From Pseudomonas sp. Root71 (lineage in GTDB: Bacteria > Pseudomonadota > Gammaproteobacteria > Pseudomonadales > Pseudomonadaceae): 64,000 bases of DNA. The stretch covers positions 1-64,000 of the forward strand of contig NZ_LMHY01000002.1 of the NCBI RefSeq assembly GCF_001429045.1, in the 5' to 3' direction. Of the stretch, positions 28,801-38,801 are shown piece by piece. The notes under the pieces are model-generated. The model was not told where the DNA came from. It saw nothing but the letters and a program-made list of their open reading frames with translations, and made no database searches. The number at the start of each line of letters is the position of its first letter. Positions within the stretch are counted from its first letter, which is position 1. The translations under genes and the position numbers were made by a program.

Positions 28801-30396
28801 ATGCGACGCTGGAACGGCTGGGGAGATGCAACCACGGTGGTCGAGCTGCCGGCCCAGGGCGCGAGTTTTCTCGCCCGGCGGGTGGGTGACGGTCGAGCGC
28901 TGCCCGATGCGACGCTTGAGGCGGCATTGGCCCGCGTGCCCCCGTCGCGGTTGCAGCAACACTTCTTGTACAGCGTGGATGCCCATGATCGTTTGCTGCA
29001 TGCGCGGGGCCAGAGCCTGCCGGACTGGCTGGCGTTGCGTGAGGGCGCGCTGGGAAATTATCCCGACGCCGTGGCCTATCCCACGAGTGCTGAACAGATT
29101 CGCCGGTTACTGCTGCTCGCCCATGAACAGGACCTGTGCCTGATTCCTTATGGCGGCGGCACCTCGGTGGCCGGTCACATCAACCCGCCGAGTTCCGCGC
29201 GGCCGGTGGTGACGGTTTCCCTGGCCCGCATGAATCGCCTGCTGGACCTCGACGAAGAGAGCCTGCTGGCCACCTTCGGCCCCGGCACCAGTGGACCGCA
29301 GGTGGAAAGTCAGCTGCGTGCCCGTGGTTACACCCTGGGGCATTTCCCGCAGTCGTGGGAGCTGTCGACCCTGGGTGGTTGGGTCGCCAGCCGCTCCAGT
29401 GGCCAGCAGTCGCTGCGCTATGGGCGGATCGAGCAACTGTTCGCCGGCGGCACCCTGGAAACCTTTGCCGGCCCTTTGGACATTCCCTCCTTTCCGGCCT
29501 CGGCGGCCGGGCCCGATCTGCGCGAGGTGGTGTTGGGCTGTGAGGGCCGTTTCGGGATCATTTCCGAGGTGAAGGTGCGGGTCAGCGCACTGCCCGCCGA
29601 TGAGCGTTTCTATGGTGTGTTTCTGCCCGATTGGCCCAAGGCGCTGCAAGCTATCCGCCAGTTGGCCCAGGCGCGCGTGCCGCTGTCGATGTTGCGCCTG
29701 TCCAACGCGGTGGAAACCGAAACCCAGTTGGCGCTGGCCGGTCACCCGCAGCAGATCGCCTGGCTGGAAAAGTACCTGGCCCTGCGTGGCGCCGGCGCGG
29801 GCAAATGCCTGCTGACGTTCGGCGTGACCGGCAATCGTCGGCAAAATGCGCTGTCCCTGCGTCAGGCCCGGCAGCACCTCAAGGCGTTCGGCGGGGTGTT
29901 TACCGGCACCTTGCTCGGCAAGAAGTGGGCGCAGAACCGTTTTCGTTTTCCCTACCTGCGCGAGAACCTGTGGAACGCCGGTTACGTGGTGGACACCCTG
30001 GAAACGGCCACTGACTGGAGCAACGTCGACAACCTGCTCACGCTGATCGAAAACAGCCTGCGCGACGCCTTGGCTGCCGAAGGCGAGCGGGTGCATGTCT
30101 TCACCCACCTTTCCCATGTCTACGGCGAAGGGTCGAGCATCTACACCACCTACGTGTTTCGCCCGGCGGCGGACTATCCCGCCACCCTGGCGCGCTGGCA
30201 GGCCCTCAAGCACGCGGCCAGTCAGACCATCGTCGACAACCATGGCACCATCAGTCACCAGCATGGCGTGGGCAAGGATCACGCACCGTACCTGCGGCGG
30301 GAGAAGGGCGCGCTGGCGATGGACACCCTGCAGGCACTGAGTCGACATTTTGATCCGGCCGGGCGACTGAACCCTGGCACGCTGTTGCAGGAGTGA
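28801..30396 (+). CDS. AGPS-like FAD-binding oxidoreductase
   Basis: This 531-residue VAO-fold flavoprotein resembles alkyldihydroxyacetonephosphate synthase. It has the FAD loop PYGGGTSVAGH (116-126), then SSGQQSLRYGRIEQL and a C-terminal SHQHGVGKDHAPYL (485-498). AGPS enzymes carry a His tract in this last segment; here the middle His is Gln487. AGPS swaps an acyl for an alkyl group on DHAP, making or breaking an ether bond. The next gene is GlpD-like (7-base gap), then an FGGY kinase, so a role in glycerol-ether or glycerophospholipid breakdown is plausible, but the reaction is unproven. Confidence 0.85.
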   Translation: MRRWNGWGDATTVVELPAQGASFLARRVGDGRALPDATLEAALARVPPSRLQQHFLYSVDAHDRLLHARGQSLPDWLALREGALGNYPDAVAYPTSAEQIRRLLLLAHEQDLCLIPYGGGTSVAGHINPPSSARPVVTVSLARMNRLLDLDEESLLATFGPGTSGPQVESQLRARGYTLGHFPQSWELSTLGGWVASRSSGQQSLRYGRIEQLFAGGTLETFAGPLDIPSFPASAAGPDLREVVLGCEGRFGIISEVKVRVSALPADERFYGVFLPDWPKALQAIRQLAQARVPLSMLRLSNAVETETQLALAGHPQQIAWLEKYLALRGAGAGKCLLTFGVTGNRRQNALSLRQARQHLKAFGGVFTGTLLGKKWAQNRFRFPYLRENLWNAGYVVDTLETATDWSNVDNLLTLIENSLRDALAAEGERVHVFTHLSHVYGEGSSIYTTYVFRPAADYPATLARWQALKHAASQTIVDNHGTISHQHGVGKDHAPYLRREKGALAMDTLQALSRHFDPAGRLNPGTLLQE

Positions 30397-30403
30397 CGGC
30401 GCC

Positions 30404-31993
30404 ATGAGCCTGGACTGGAACGCGGCGTGGCGACAGCGGGTGCTGCCGACGCTGGCGGATGAAACCTGGGACCTGATCGTCATCGGCGGCGGCATCAGCG
30501 GCGCCGGCATCCTGCGCGAAGCTGCGCGCCGTGGCTGGCGTTGCCTGCTGCTGGAACAGCGCGATTTCGCCTGGGGCACCTCCAGTCGCTCCTCGAAAAT
30601 GGTCCATGGCGGCTTGCGTTACATCGCCAAGGGGCAGTGGCGCCTGACCCGCGACTCGGTCCGTGAACGCCAGCGCCTGCTCGACGAAGCGCCGGGGCTG
30701 GTGGAACCGATGAGTTTCATGATGCCGCACTACCGTGGCGGCTTTCCCGGACCTCGGGTGCTGGGTGGTTTGTTGTCCGTTTATGACGCCTTGGCCGGGC
30801 GGCGCAGCCATCACTTCCATGACGCGCAACAACTGCGTTATCTGGCGCCCGGGGTGAAGGAACATGACCTGCTGGGCGGCACCTGTTTTATCGATGCGCT
30901 GACCGATGATGCCCGTCTGGTGATGCGCGTATTGGGCGAGGCCCGGGCCGACGGTGGCGTGGTGCTCAACGGCTTGCGCGTGCAGCAATTGCTGCGTGAA
31001 GAGGGGCGCGTTTGCGGGGTTCAGGTCGAAGACTGCGAGGGCGGCGGATTACTGACATTGCGTTGCGGTGTGCTGGCCGTGGCCACCGGCGCGTGGGCCG
31101 AGCGCTTGCGCCTGCCCGATGCCCCTCGCCAGTTGCGCCCGTTGCGTGGCAGTCATCTGTTGTTGCCGGGCTGGCGCCTGCCAGTGGCGCAAGCCTTCAC
31201 CTTCCTCCACGAGCGCGACCGTCGACCAGTGTTCGTTTTCCCTTGGGAGGGTGCCACGGTGGTCGGCACCACGGACCTCGATCATCGCGAGGATCTGGAT
31301 GAGAGCGCGAGCATCAGCCTGGATGAACTCGACTATCTGCTGGCGGCCTGCAGCCAGCAGTTCCCCCAGGCCGAAGTGGTCGCTGCCGATGTGCTGTCGA
31401 CCTGGTCGGGTGTGCGCCCGGTGGTGGGCAGTGCGGCGGGTGAGCTCAAACCGTCGAATGAAACCCGCGAGCATGTACTGTGGCAGGAGCCGGGTTGCGT
31501 GACCCTGGCCGGCGGCAAGCTGACCACCTTTCGCCCTCAGTCCATCGAAGTGCTCAAGGCCTGCGCGGCCATGCTCGATCGTCCATTCGTTGATGACGCC
31601 GCGCCGGTGTTCGCCGCTGTGCCACCGTTGGCGATACCGGGGCTCAGCGCCCATCGGTGGCGGCGCCTGGCCGGGCGGCATGGCCGTGACCTGCCGAGGC
31701 TGGCGAAGCTGATCACCGAACTGGGCCACGACACCATCGGCGGCACTGACACCTTGTGGGTGGAACTGGCCGTTGCCTGCGATGCAGAAATGGTCCTGCA
31801 CCTGGATGACCTGCTGCTGCGCCGAACCCGCCTTGGCTTGTTGTTGCCGCGCGGTGGCGAGGATTATTTCGCTGCCATTGGCCAACTCTGCCAACCGCGA
31901 CTGGGCTGGGACGATGAGCATTGGCAGCAGGAATTACAGCGTTATCGGGCGTTGTGGCAACGCCATCATGGTTTACCGGATGCCGCGCATTGA
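30404..31993 (+). CDS. GlpD-like glycerol-3-phosphate dehydrogenase/oxidase
   Basis: This 529-residue FAD enzyme of the GlpD family has the dinucleotide-binding GGGISGAG (28-35), the family block [16 protein letters not shown] (about 58-73) and the C-terminal DUF/GlpD cap. GlpD oxidises glycerol-3-phosphate to DHAP and passes electrons to quinone at the inner membrane. It sits inside the AGPS-kinase operon rather than next to glpF/glpK, so it is probably an additional, pathway-specific copy. A GGAG site spans the end of the previous gene. The stop overlaps a possible upstream start of the kinase. Confidence 0.9.
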   Translation: MSLDWNAAWRQRVLPTLADETWDLIVIGGGISGAGILREAARRGWRCLLLEQRDFAWGTSSRSSKMVHGGLRYIAKGQWRLTRDSVRERQRLLDEAPGLVEPMSFMMPHYRGGFPGPRVLGGLLSVYDALAGRRSHHFHDAQQLRYLAPGVKEHDLLGGTCFIDALTDDARLVMRVLGEARADGGVVLNGLRVQQLLREEGRVCGVQVEDCEGGGLLTLRCGVLAVATGAWAERLRLPDAPRQLRPLRGSHLLLPGWRLPVAQAFTFLHERDRRPVFVFPWEGATVVGTTDLDHREDLDESASISLDELDYLLAACSQQFPQAEVVAADVLSTWSGVRPVVGSAAGELKPSNETREHVLWQEPGCVTLAGGKLTTFRPQSIEVLKACAAMLDRPFVDDAAPVFAAVPPLAIPGLSAHRWRRLAGRHGRDLPRLAKLITELGHDTIGGTDTLWVELAVACDAEMVLHLDDLLLRRTRLGLLLPRGGEDYFAAIGQLCQPRLGWDDEHWQQELQRYRALWQRHHGLPDAAH

Positions 31994-32013
31994 TGCCCCT
32001 TGAAGAGAGCTCC

Positions 32014-33582
32014 ATGGATAACCACCCGAACAAGCGTTACCTGTTGGCCATCGACAATGGCACCCAGAGCGTGCGCGCGCTGCTCTTCGACCTGCAGGGC
32101 AATCTGCTGGGCAAAGGCAAGGTCGAGTTGCAGGCCTATTACTCGACTCAACCCGGCTGGGCCGAGCAGGACCCTGAGTATTACTGGGCAAAACTGGGTG
32201 AAGCTTGCCAGCAGTTGTGGACGCAGACCGGCATCGATCGTTCGCAGATTGCCGGAGTCTCCCTGACCACCCAACGCGGCACCGTGATCAACGTCGATGC
32301 CCAGGGCAAGGCGCTGCGTCCGGCGATCCTGTGGCTCGATCAACGCCAGGCCGAAGTCAAGGGCGGCATCAAGGGGCCGTGGGGCTGGCTGTTCAAATTG
32401 GTCGGCGCGCAAGCCACGGTGGACTACTTTCGCGCCCAGGCCGAGGCCAACTGGATCGCCCGCAATCAGCCTGGAGTCTGGGCGGCGACCGACAAGTTTC
32501 TGCTGCTTTCGGGGTTTCTCACCCACCGCCTTTGTGGGCGCTTTGTCGATTCGGTGGGTTGTTGCGTCGGTTACTTGCCGTTCGACTTCAAGCGCCTGAA
32601 ATGGGCCGCCCCCACCGACTGGAAATGGCAGGCGCTGGCGGTGCGTCCCGAGCAACTGCCGAGCCTGTACAAGCCAGGTGAAACCCTCGGCCATATCAGC
32701 GCCGAGGCCAGCCGCCACACCGGCATTCCCGAGGGGCTGCCGCTGATCGCCGCAGGTGCCGACAAGGCCTGCGAAGTGGTGGGTTCCGGTGTCGTCGACC
32801 CAGGCACCGTGTGCCTTTCCTACGGCACCACGGCGACGATCACCAGCACCCGCTCGCGCTACCTGGAAATCGTCCCGTTGATTCCGCCTTACCCGTCCGC
32901 AGTGCCGGATCAATACAACTGTGAGGTGATGATTTATCGCGGTTACTGGATGGTCAGCTGGTTCAAGAACGAGTTCGGCCTGCGGGAAATGCAGCAGGCC
33001 AAAGCCCAGGGCGTGGAGCCGGAGCAACTCTTCGATGCGCTGGTCGACGCCGTGCCGCCGGGTTCCATGGGGTTGATGCTGCAACCCTACTGGTCGCCTG
33101 GCATCCGCGAGCCGGGTGTGGAGGCCAAGGGCGCGATGATCGGCTTCGGCGACGTGCATACCCGCGCCCACATTTACCGGGCGATCCTCGAAGGCCTGGC
33201 GTATGCCTTGCGTCAGGGCATGGAGAAAATCGAGAAGCGCTCGAGGGTCTCCATTACGCGCTTGCGTGTTGCCGGAGGCGGTTCGCAGAGTGATGCCGCG
33301 ATGCAACTCACGGCGAATATTTTCGGCCTGCCGGCCGAGCGTCCGCATGTCTACGAAGCGTCCGGCCTGGGCGCGGCCATTTGCTGCGCGGTGGGCCTGG
33401 GGCTGCACGCGGATTTCCCCACGGCGATGGCCGCCATGACACGGGTCGGTGCGGTATTCATGCCGCAACCCGAGGCGCAGCAGATCTACGAGCGACTGTA
33501 CAAAGAGGTCTACCTGCGCATGTATCGACAGCTCAAGCCGTTGTACCAGAGCATCCGCAAAATCACTGGTTACCCGGCCTGA
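32014..33582 (+). CDS. FGGY-family carbohydrate/polyol kinase
   Basis: This 522-residue kinase of the glycerokinase/xylulokinase family has the phosphate-1 motif [15 protein letters not shown] (12-26), a hinge segment [14 protein letters not shown] and the C-terminal [15 protein letters not shown]. The family phosphorylates sugars or glycerol-like polyols; the exact substrate cannot be read. I chose ATG 32014; an in-frame ATG at 31993 overlaps the previous stop (TGATG) and is an alternative. It is the third gene of the AGPS-GlpD-kinase operon. Confidence 0.9.
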   Translation: MDNHPNKRYLLAIDNGTQSVRALLFDLQGNLLGKGKVELQAYYSTQPGWAEQDPEYYWAKLGEACQQLWTQTGIDRSQIAGVSLTTQRGTVINVDAQGKALRPAILWLDQRQAEVKGGIKGPWGWLFKLVGAQATVDYFRAQAEANWIARNQPGVWAATDKFLLLSGFLTHRLCGRFVDSVGCCVGYLPFDFKRLKWAAPTDWKWQALAVRPEQLPSLYKPGETLGHISAEASRHTGIPEGLPLIAAGADKACEVVGSGVVDPGTVCLSYGTTATITSTRSRYLEIVPLIPPYPSAVPDQYNCEVMIYRGYWMVSWFKNEFGLREMQQAKAQGVEPEQLFDALVDAVPPGSMGLMLQPYWSPGIREPGVEAKGAMIGFGDVHTRAHIYRAILEGLAYALRQGMEKIEKRSRVSITRLRVAGGGSQSDAAMQLTANIFGLPAERPHVYEASGLGAAICCAVGLGLHADFPTAMAAMTRVGAVFMPQPEAQQIYERLYKEVYLRMYRQLKPLYQSIRKITGYPA

Positions 33583-33602
33583 AAGAACACCGCAGATCTC
33601 CC

Positions 33603-33686
33603 CTGTAGGAGCTGCCGAAGGCTGCGATCCTTTGATCTTCGAGTCCGCCAAAATCAAAAAATCGCAGCCTTCGGCAGCTCCTACAG
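33603..33686. repeat. REP-type inverted repeat (GTAGGAGCTGCCG family)
   Basis: Perfect 26-base arms (33603-33628 and 33661-33686) are separated by 32 bases. It has the same CCGAAGG core as the 15.5-kb copy and lies after the kinase stop. Confidence 0.9.
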
Positions 33687-33809
33687 AGAACCATAGGCAA
33701 CTTTGCACGTGGCGCTATCGGAGAACTTTTCTGGTGAGATTGGACAGTGTCAGGGGCAGGGTCGGTTGTTAGGCTCAACCCCCACGGCACATCCAATAAG
33801 AACCAGGCA

Positions 33810-35114
33810 ATGAAGCTGACATTCCTCCTGTTGCTGCTTTGTGCAACGGCCCCTACTGCCTGGGGCTGGTCGAACCATACAGTGGGCAGCTACCTGGCGT
33901 TGCAGGATCTGCCGACGTTGCGTGATGCGCCACAGGTCGAAGTCGAGCCGCTGGAGCAGTTTCTTTCGCAGCAATACCAGGCCGTGAGTGCGCTGCTCGA
34001 TGAGCAGGAAAACTTCGCCCGAGAGCACTTCACCCAATACCCGCCGCGCCCCGACAACCTGCGATTGCCGGCCATGCCCGGGGACAATCTGCGCCACGAC
34101 TTCCTCACCGCACTGCGCATCAATCCCGGGGTTCATCTGGCGATGGTCATCCAGCCGCTGCCGGGCAAGGATCTGCCCGAGCGTGAGCACCTCAAGGCCG
34201 AACAAGTCATGGTGGAGCAGACGCTTTCGCCGTGGACTCGCCAGCGCTTCATCGTTGTGGCTGACCACGAACAAGTCGCGCCCCTTGCCGTGTTGGCCAG
34301 CGCCGCCGATGAGCCGGATTACGGCCACGACATCAACCTGTTCAGCGACAACCCCGGCGACGTCGGCGCGTTGTACGGCTTCGGCCCGCAGCCCTTCGGT
34401 GACGCGCGGTTTCAGTACAGTTCCCAGGCGCCTTTCCATATGGGCTTCTTCCATGAAAATCCGGTGGTATACGCCGCCGCCGGATTTCTTCAGCGCAGCT
34501 GGCCGGACTGGCGCGCCTACCAGTACATGGGCTTGGCGCGACTGGCGTTTGCCACTGGCCATCCCTATTGGGGTTATCGATTCCTAGGTTGGGGCCTGCA
34601 CCACGTTCAGGACCTGACCCAGCCTTATCACGCCAAGCCGCTGCCCGGTGTCGAACTGGCGAGCCTGCTGGTGCTGGAAGGCAAGGCCCTGGCCGGCTTC
34701 GATGCGGACAAGCATGCGGCCATCGAACGGGTCGCCACCCGGCACATGGAAGTGGAGAAGTATCAGTCGGCCTGGCTTCGTCGCCTGCTGCGCGCCGGCC
34801 AGGCACACCCGATGCTCGACGTTTATGCCGACTCTGCACAGGACGCCCGTTATCCGCCGTACTCGGTGGACTACCTGCGCGAAGTAGTGAGTGCCGAGTC
34901 CGTCGACGAGTCGGCGGTATTTGATGAAGCCATCGGCCAGTGGCTGGACACGGCACCGATCACCAGTGATTTCAGCGGCGGCAATCAGCTGCAGCGCGAA
35001 GACTTCGACCATCCGGCACTTAACCAGCAGCTGTTCAAACTGCTGGGGCATTTCGGCGCCCACAGCCGGATTTACGCCCGTGCGGGAATGGCGCCACAGC
35101 CATCGCAGCAATAG
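33810..35114 (+). CDS. Secreted zinc-dependent phospholipase C-like protein
   Basis: This 434-residue exported protein has a signal peptide ending at AWG and a mature start at W20 (WSNHTVG), like the tryptophan that opens Bacillus phospholipase C. The metal signature HHVQDLTQPYH gives H264-x3-D268-x5-H274, the same spacing as H118/D122/H128 in B. cereus PLC. It therefore belongs to the zinc PLC / S1-P1 nuclease fold and probably cleaves phospholipids in the periplasm or outside the cell. It is nearly twice as long as Bacillus PLC. It lies between the glycerol-type operon and the DUF1302/DUF1329 genes. The ribosome site is weak. Confidence 0.78.
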   Translation: MKLTFLLLLLCATAPTAWGWSNHTVGSYLALQDLPTLRDAPQVEVEPLEQFLSQQYQAVSALLDEQENFAREHFTQYPPRPDNLRLPAMPGDNLRHDFLTALRINPGVHLAMVIQPLPGKDLPEREHLKAEQVMVEQTLSPWTRQRFIVVADHEQVAPLAVLASAADEPDYGHDINLFSDNPGDVGALYGFGPQPFGDARFQYSSQAPFHMGFFHENPVVYAAAGFLQRSWPDWRAYQYMGLARLAFATGHPYWGYRFLGWGLHHVQDLTQPYHAKPLPGVELASLLVLEGKALAGFDADKHAAIERVATRHMEVEKYQSAWLRRLLRAGQAHPMLDVYADSAQDARYPPYSVDYLREVVSAESVDESAVFDEAIGQWLDTAPITSDFSGGNQLQREDFDHPALNQQLFKLLGHFGAHSRIYARAGMAPQPSQQ

Positions 35115-35159
35115 CTTCAGAACACAAAAACAATAAAACCAGGGAAAGAGGAAAGGATC

Positions 35160-37115
35160 ATGAGCACTCGATTTCGCCTGTCTGGCGCGGCGCTTCCCGG
35201 CGTGGGCCTGGCAGGGCTGCTGCAACTGTGCGCGGTCGACGGCGTGCAGGCCAAGGAGTTCAGCGTGCTGGACAACCAGATCACCGGTTCATTCGACAGT
35301 ACCCTGTCTTATGGCCGTTTGTGGCGGGTCCAGGGCCGGGACAAGAACAACGATGACGTCAACACCAACGACGGCAATCGCAACTTCGATACCGGGCTGG
35401 TTTCCGAGGTGTACAAGATCACCTCGGAGCTCGAGGCCAACTATCAGAACTACGGGATGTTCGTGCGCGGCACCGCGTTCTATGACACCCAACTGATGGA
35501 CAAGCGCAACGATTACTACCGCAACAACAACCCGTCGCAACCCAGCCAGAGTTTCCCGCAGGACGACCACTTCACGGACCAGACCCGCGATATCGCCGGC
35601 AGCCGGGTGGAGATGCTCGACGCCTACCTCTACGGCAACTGGGACGTCGCGCAGATGCCGCTCACGGCACGCATAGGGCGCCAGGTGTTCAACTGGGGCG
35701 AGGGGATTTTCTACCGTGGCGGGATCAACACCACCAACCCGGTGGATGCGGCCAAGTACCGTCTGCCCGGGGCTGAAGTCAAGGAAGTGCTGGTACCGGT
35801 GGAAGCGCTGAGCTTCAACATTGGCCTGACCGACAGCCTGACCATGGAAAGCTTCTACCAGACGAACTGGAAGGAAACCCGCATCGACCCGGTCGGTACG
35901 TTCTACTCGCAGACGGACCTGTTCGCCGACGGCGGCAACACCGCCTACAACAACTTCAGCGGTACCGCGCTGGACACCCCGGTGCCTGGCTTCGGCAACG
36001 TGATCGATCTGTACAGCGCGCTGGGCAACAACCCGTTGCTCAATCAGGCCCTGAGTACCACCGGCCTGTACGCCAACGGGGTCACCCCGGCCTTTGGCAA
36101 CACCGTCAAAGTGGCCACGGTCGGCAAGGATTTCAACGCGCGCAACGACGGCCAGTTCGGTTTCGCTTTTCGCTACATCGCAGAAGAACTCAACAGCACC
36201 GAGTTCGGGTTGTACATGGTCAACTACCACGCCAAGGAGCCGACCATTTCCGCCGATCTGGGCGGGTACCAGGGCATCGACATGAATGCCCTGACCAACC
36301 TGTTGGCCGGTGTCGCCGGCAGCCAGGCGGGGCAATTGGCCAATGGCCTGGCGACCATGGATGTGCTGGGCAATATCCAGGCGCATCGGCGCTACGCCGA
36401 AGACATCCGCATGTACGGCTTCAGTTTCAACACCACCCTGGGCCAGGCGTCGGTGTTCGGTGAAGTGGCCTATCGGCCGAACCTGCCCATCGGGATCGCC
36501 GCCACCAACGACCTGATCGGCGACCTGGCCAACGGCGCCGCCGCAGCGGCAGGCGGCCAGACCATCAACATCGGCGGGCAGCAGGTCACGCTCGACAGCC
36601 AGATCAATAACGCCGAGCGGGTGGAAGCGTTCAACACGTCCCTGGGCACCATTTACAACTTTGGCCCGAGCCTGTCATTCGACTCGCTGTTCGGCGTATT
36701 CGAGCTGGCGTCCGAGCACCTGCGCGGCAGCAGCCTGCAATACACCGCGTATGACGGCAGTACCCGTTACTACGCTGGCACCGGTAACTTTTCCTATGTG
36801 TCCGGCGGCGAGCGCAGCGACCAGGTCAACCGCAACTCCTACAGCTACACCGCGATGCTCAACGGCACCTGGAACGACGTGTATGCCGGGGTCAACGTCT
36901 CGCCTTATGTCGTCTACAAGGATGACTTCGAGGGCAACAGCTACCAGGCGGGCAACATCATCGAGGGCCGCAAGGCCTACACCCTGGGGATCAAGGCCAA
37001 CTACCAGAACAAGCTGGAGGCCGAGTTGCAATACACCGAATTCTACGGCGGCGGGCAGGACAACGGCCTGCGTGATCGCGACAACGTCGGCTTCAACCTC
37101 AAGTACTTCTTGTGA
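35160..37115 (+). CDS. DUF1302 outer-membrane protein
   Basis: This 651-residue exported protein has a signal peptide (to about VQAKEF) and a body rich in aromatic, alternating beta-strand sequence that ends in NLKYFL, an outer-membrane beta-barrel type C terminus. It shows the family opening GSFDSTLSYGRLWRVQGRD and IGRQVFNWGEG. DUF1302 proteins nearly always occur beside a DUF1329 gene, as here, and are linked to uptake or handling of lipids, steroids or esters. A good AGGAAAGG site precedes the ATG. Confidence 0.88.
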   Translation: MSTRFRLSGAALPGVGLAGLLQLCAVDGVQAKEFSVLDNQITGSFDSTLSYGRLWRVQGRDKNNDDVNTNDGNRNFDTGLVSEVYKITSELEANYQNYGMFVRGTAFYDTQLMDKRNDYYRNNNPSQPSQSFPQDDHFTDQTRDIAGSRVEMLDAYLYGNWDVAQMPLTARIGRQVFNWGEGIFYRGGINTTNPVDAAKYRLPGAEVKEVLVPVEALSFNIGLTDSLTMESFYQTNWKETRIDPVGTFYSQTDLFADGGNTAYNNFSGTALDTPVPGFGNVIDLYSALGNNPLLNQALSTTGLYANGVTPAFGNTVKVATVGKDFNARNDGQFGFAFRYIAEELNSTEFGLYMVNYHAKEPTISADLGGYQGIDMNALTNLLAGVAGSQAGQLANGLATMDVLGNIQAHRRYAEDIRMYGFSFNTTLGQASVFGEVAYRPNLPIGIAATNDLIGDLANGAAAAAGGQTINIGGQQVTLDSQINNAERVEAFNTSLGTIYNFGPSLSFDSLFGVFELASEHLRGSSLQYTAYDGSTRYYAGTGNFSYVSGGERSDQVNRNSYSYTAMLNGTWNDVYAGVNVSPYVVYKDDFEGNSYQAGNIIEGRKAYTLGIKANYQNKLEAELQYTEFYGGGQDNGLRDRDNVGFNLKYFL

Positions 37116-37149
37116 ATTCCAAGCGCAGTTCTTGTATCAACTCATCCCC

Positions 37150-37242
37150 CTGTGGGAGCGGGCTTGCCCGCGATGACGGCAGCACATTCGACACAAATGT
37201 TGACTGACACACCGCTATCGCTGGCAAGCCAGCTCCCACAGG
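37150..37242. repeat. REP-type inverted repeat (TGTGGGAGCGGGC family), imperfect
   Basis: CTGTGGGAGCGGGCTTGCCC (37150 onward) faces an imperfect arm GGCAAGCCAGCTCCCACAG (ending 37241). It lies between the DUF1302 and DUF1329 genes, so if they share a transcript it runs through this hairpin. Confidence 0.8.
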
Positions 37243-37264
37243 TTTTTGTATTTTGGAGAAGATC

Positions 37265-38638
37265 ATGTTTCACACTTCAAGACTGACCAAGGCCTCGCTG
37301 GCGTTCGCCCTCGTTCTGGCCGCCGGCAACACGCTGGCCGCAGTCACGCCCCAGCAAGCCGAGCAATTGAAAACCACGCTGACGCCGCTGGGGGCCGAGC
37401 GTGCCGGCAACGCGGCCGGGACCATTCCGGCCTGGAACGGCGGTATCACCCAGGCGCCGGCAGGCTACAAGCCGGGCCAGCATCACCTGGACCCCTATGC
37501 GGCGGACAAGCCGCTGTTCACCATCACCAAAGCCAACCTTGAACAGTACAAGGCCCACCTCAGCCCGGGTCAGATCGCACTGTTCAACAGCTACCCCGAC
37601 ACCTTCCAGATGCCGGTCTATCCCTCTCGCCGGTCGGGCTCGGCACCGCAGTGGCTGTACGACAACACCTTGAAAAACGCGACCTCGGCCAAGCTGCTCG
37701 ATGGCGGGACCGGTTTTGCCGAAGGCTACGGCGGTGTGCCGTTCCCGGTGCCCAAGGATGGCATCGAGGTGCTGTGGAACCACATCACCCGTTATCGCGG
37801 CATCTATGTGGTCCGTCGTGCTTCCGAAGCGCCGGTACAACGCAACGGCAGCTTCGCGCTTGTAACCTCGCAGCAAGAGGGGCTCTTCAACTATTACCGC
37901 CCGGGTGGCCAGTTTGCCGACCTGAAAAACATCCTGTTCTACTACCTGGCATTCGTGAAGAGCCCGGCCCGGCTGGCGGGCGGTGCGGCATTGGTTCACG
38001 AGACCCTGGACCAGCTCAAGGACCCGCGCCAGGCCTGGGTCTACGACGCGGGCCAACGCCGTGTACGCCGGGCGCCGAACCTCGCGTATGACACCCCGAT
38101 CGCCTCATCCGACGGCCTGCGCACGGCGGACGATACGGACATGTTCAACGGCTCGCCAGACCGCTACGACTGGAAGCTCAAGGGCAAGCAAGAGGTCTAC
38201 ATTCCCTATAACAATTACAAAGTCGGCAGTCCTGAGGTGAAGTACGAGCAGTTGCTCACACCGGGCCACCTCAACCCGCAATTCACCCGCTATGAACTGC
38301 ATCGGGTCTGGGTGGTAGAAGGCACGCTCAAGCCGGGTGCGCGGCATATCTATTCCAAGCGCGTGCTGTTTCTGGACGAGGACAGTTGGGGCGCCGCCCT
38401 GGTGGACCAATACGACGGGCGAGGGGAGTTGTGGCGGGTGTCGATGGCCTACCTGAAAAACTTCTACGACCTGCCCACCACCTGGAGCGCACTGGACGTA
38501 TTCCATGACTTGCAGGCGCGTCGTTACTACGTGCAGAACCTGGACAACGAAGAGCCGGCCACAGTGGACTTCGCCCAACCGGTGCCGGAAGACGCGTACT
38601 TCATGCCGTCGGCATTGCGCCAGCGCGGGACGCGGTAA
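37265..38638 (+). CDS. DUF1329 periplasmic/outer-membrane protein
   Basis: This 457-residue exported protein has a signal peptide (ASLAFALVLAAGNTLA, cleavage near AVTPQ). It shows GTIPAWNGGI and the C-terminal YYVQNLDNEEP/PVPEDAYFMPSALRQRGTR typical of DUF1329. The family has a LolA/LolB-like fold and is thought to bind lipids; partner DUF1302 is the preceding gene. A GGAG site lies 7 bases before ATG 37265. Confidence 0.88.
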   Translation: MFHTSRLTKASLAFALVLAAGNTLAAVTPQQAEQLKTTLTPLGAERAGNAAGTIPAWNGGITQAPAGYKPGQHHLDPYAADKPLFTITKANLEQYKAHLSPGQIALFNSYPDTFQMPVYPSRRSGSAPQWLYDNTLKNATSAKLLDGGTGFAEGYGGVPFPVPKDGIEVLWNHITRYRGIYVVRRASEAPVQRNGSFALVTSQQEGLFNYYRPGGQFADLKNILFYYLAFVKSPARLAGGAALVHETLDQLKDPRQAWVYDAGQRRVRRAPNLAYDTPIASSDGLRTADDTDMFNGSPDRYDWKLKGKQEVYIPYNNYKVGSPEVKYEQLLTPGHLNPQFTRYELHRVWVVEGTLKPGARHIYSKRVLFLDEDSWGAALVDQYDGRGELWRVSMAYLKNFYDLPTTWSALDVFHDLQARRYYVQNLDNEEPATVDFAQPVPEDAYFMPSALRQRGTR

Positions 38639-38682
38639 GCGGCGCAGCACACCCTTTCAGATGCAGTCTGTGAGAACGCAAT

Positions 38683-38771
38683 CACGAGCGGGCTCGCTTC
38701 CACAGGGTTTTCAGAGCCGTTCACAGATTCTATGTTCGACTCTTTACCTGTGGGAGCGGGCTTGCCCGCGA
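38683..38771. repeat. REP-type pair (TGTGGGAGCGGGC family), diverged
   Basis: A diverged arm GAGCGGGCTCGCTTCCACAGG (about 38685-38705) faces a standard copy CCTGTGGGAGCGGGCTTGCC (from 38747). It lies between convergent DUF1329 and chemoreceptor genes. Confidence 0.75.
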
Positions 38772-38801
38772 ATGGGTCTTCCAATCACCGTGGGTATACG
38801 G

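Noticed and set aside
15536-33686. Repeated GTAGGAGCTGCCG elements as a possible CRISPR array
   Set aside because: The copies are far apart, are inverted pairs and have no regular spacers or cas genes.
31966-33708. 580-codon minus-strand frame opposite the FGGY kinase
   Set aside because: No ribosome site or domain; the kinase frame on the plus strand has clear family motifs.
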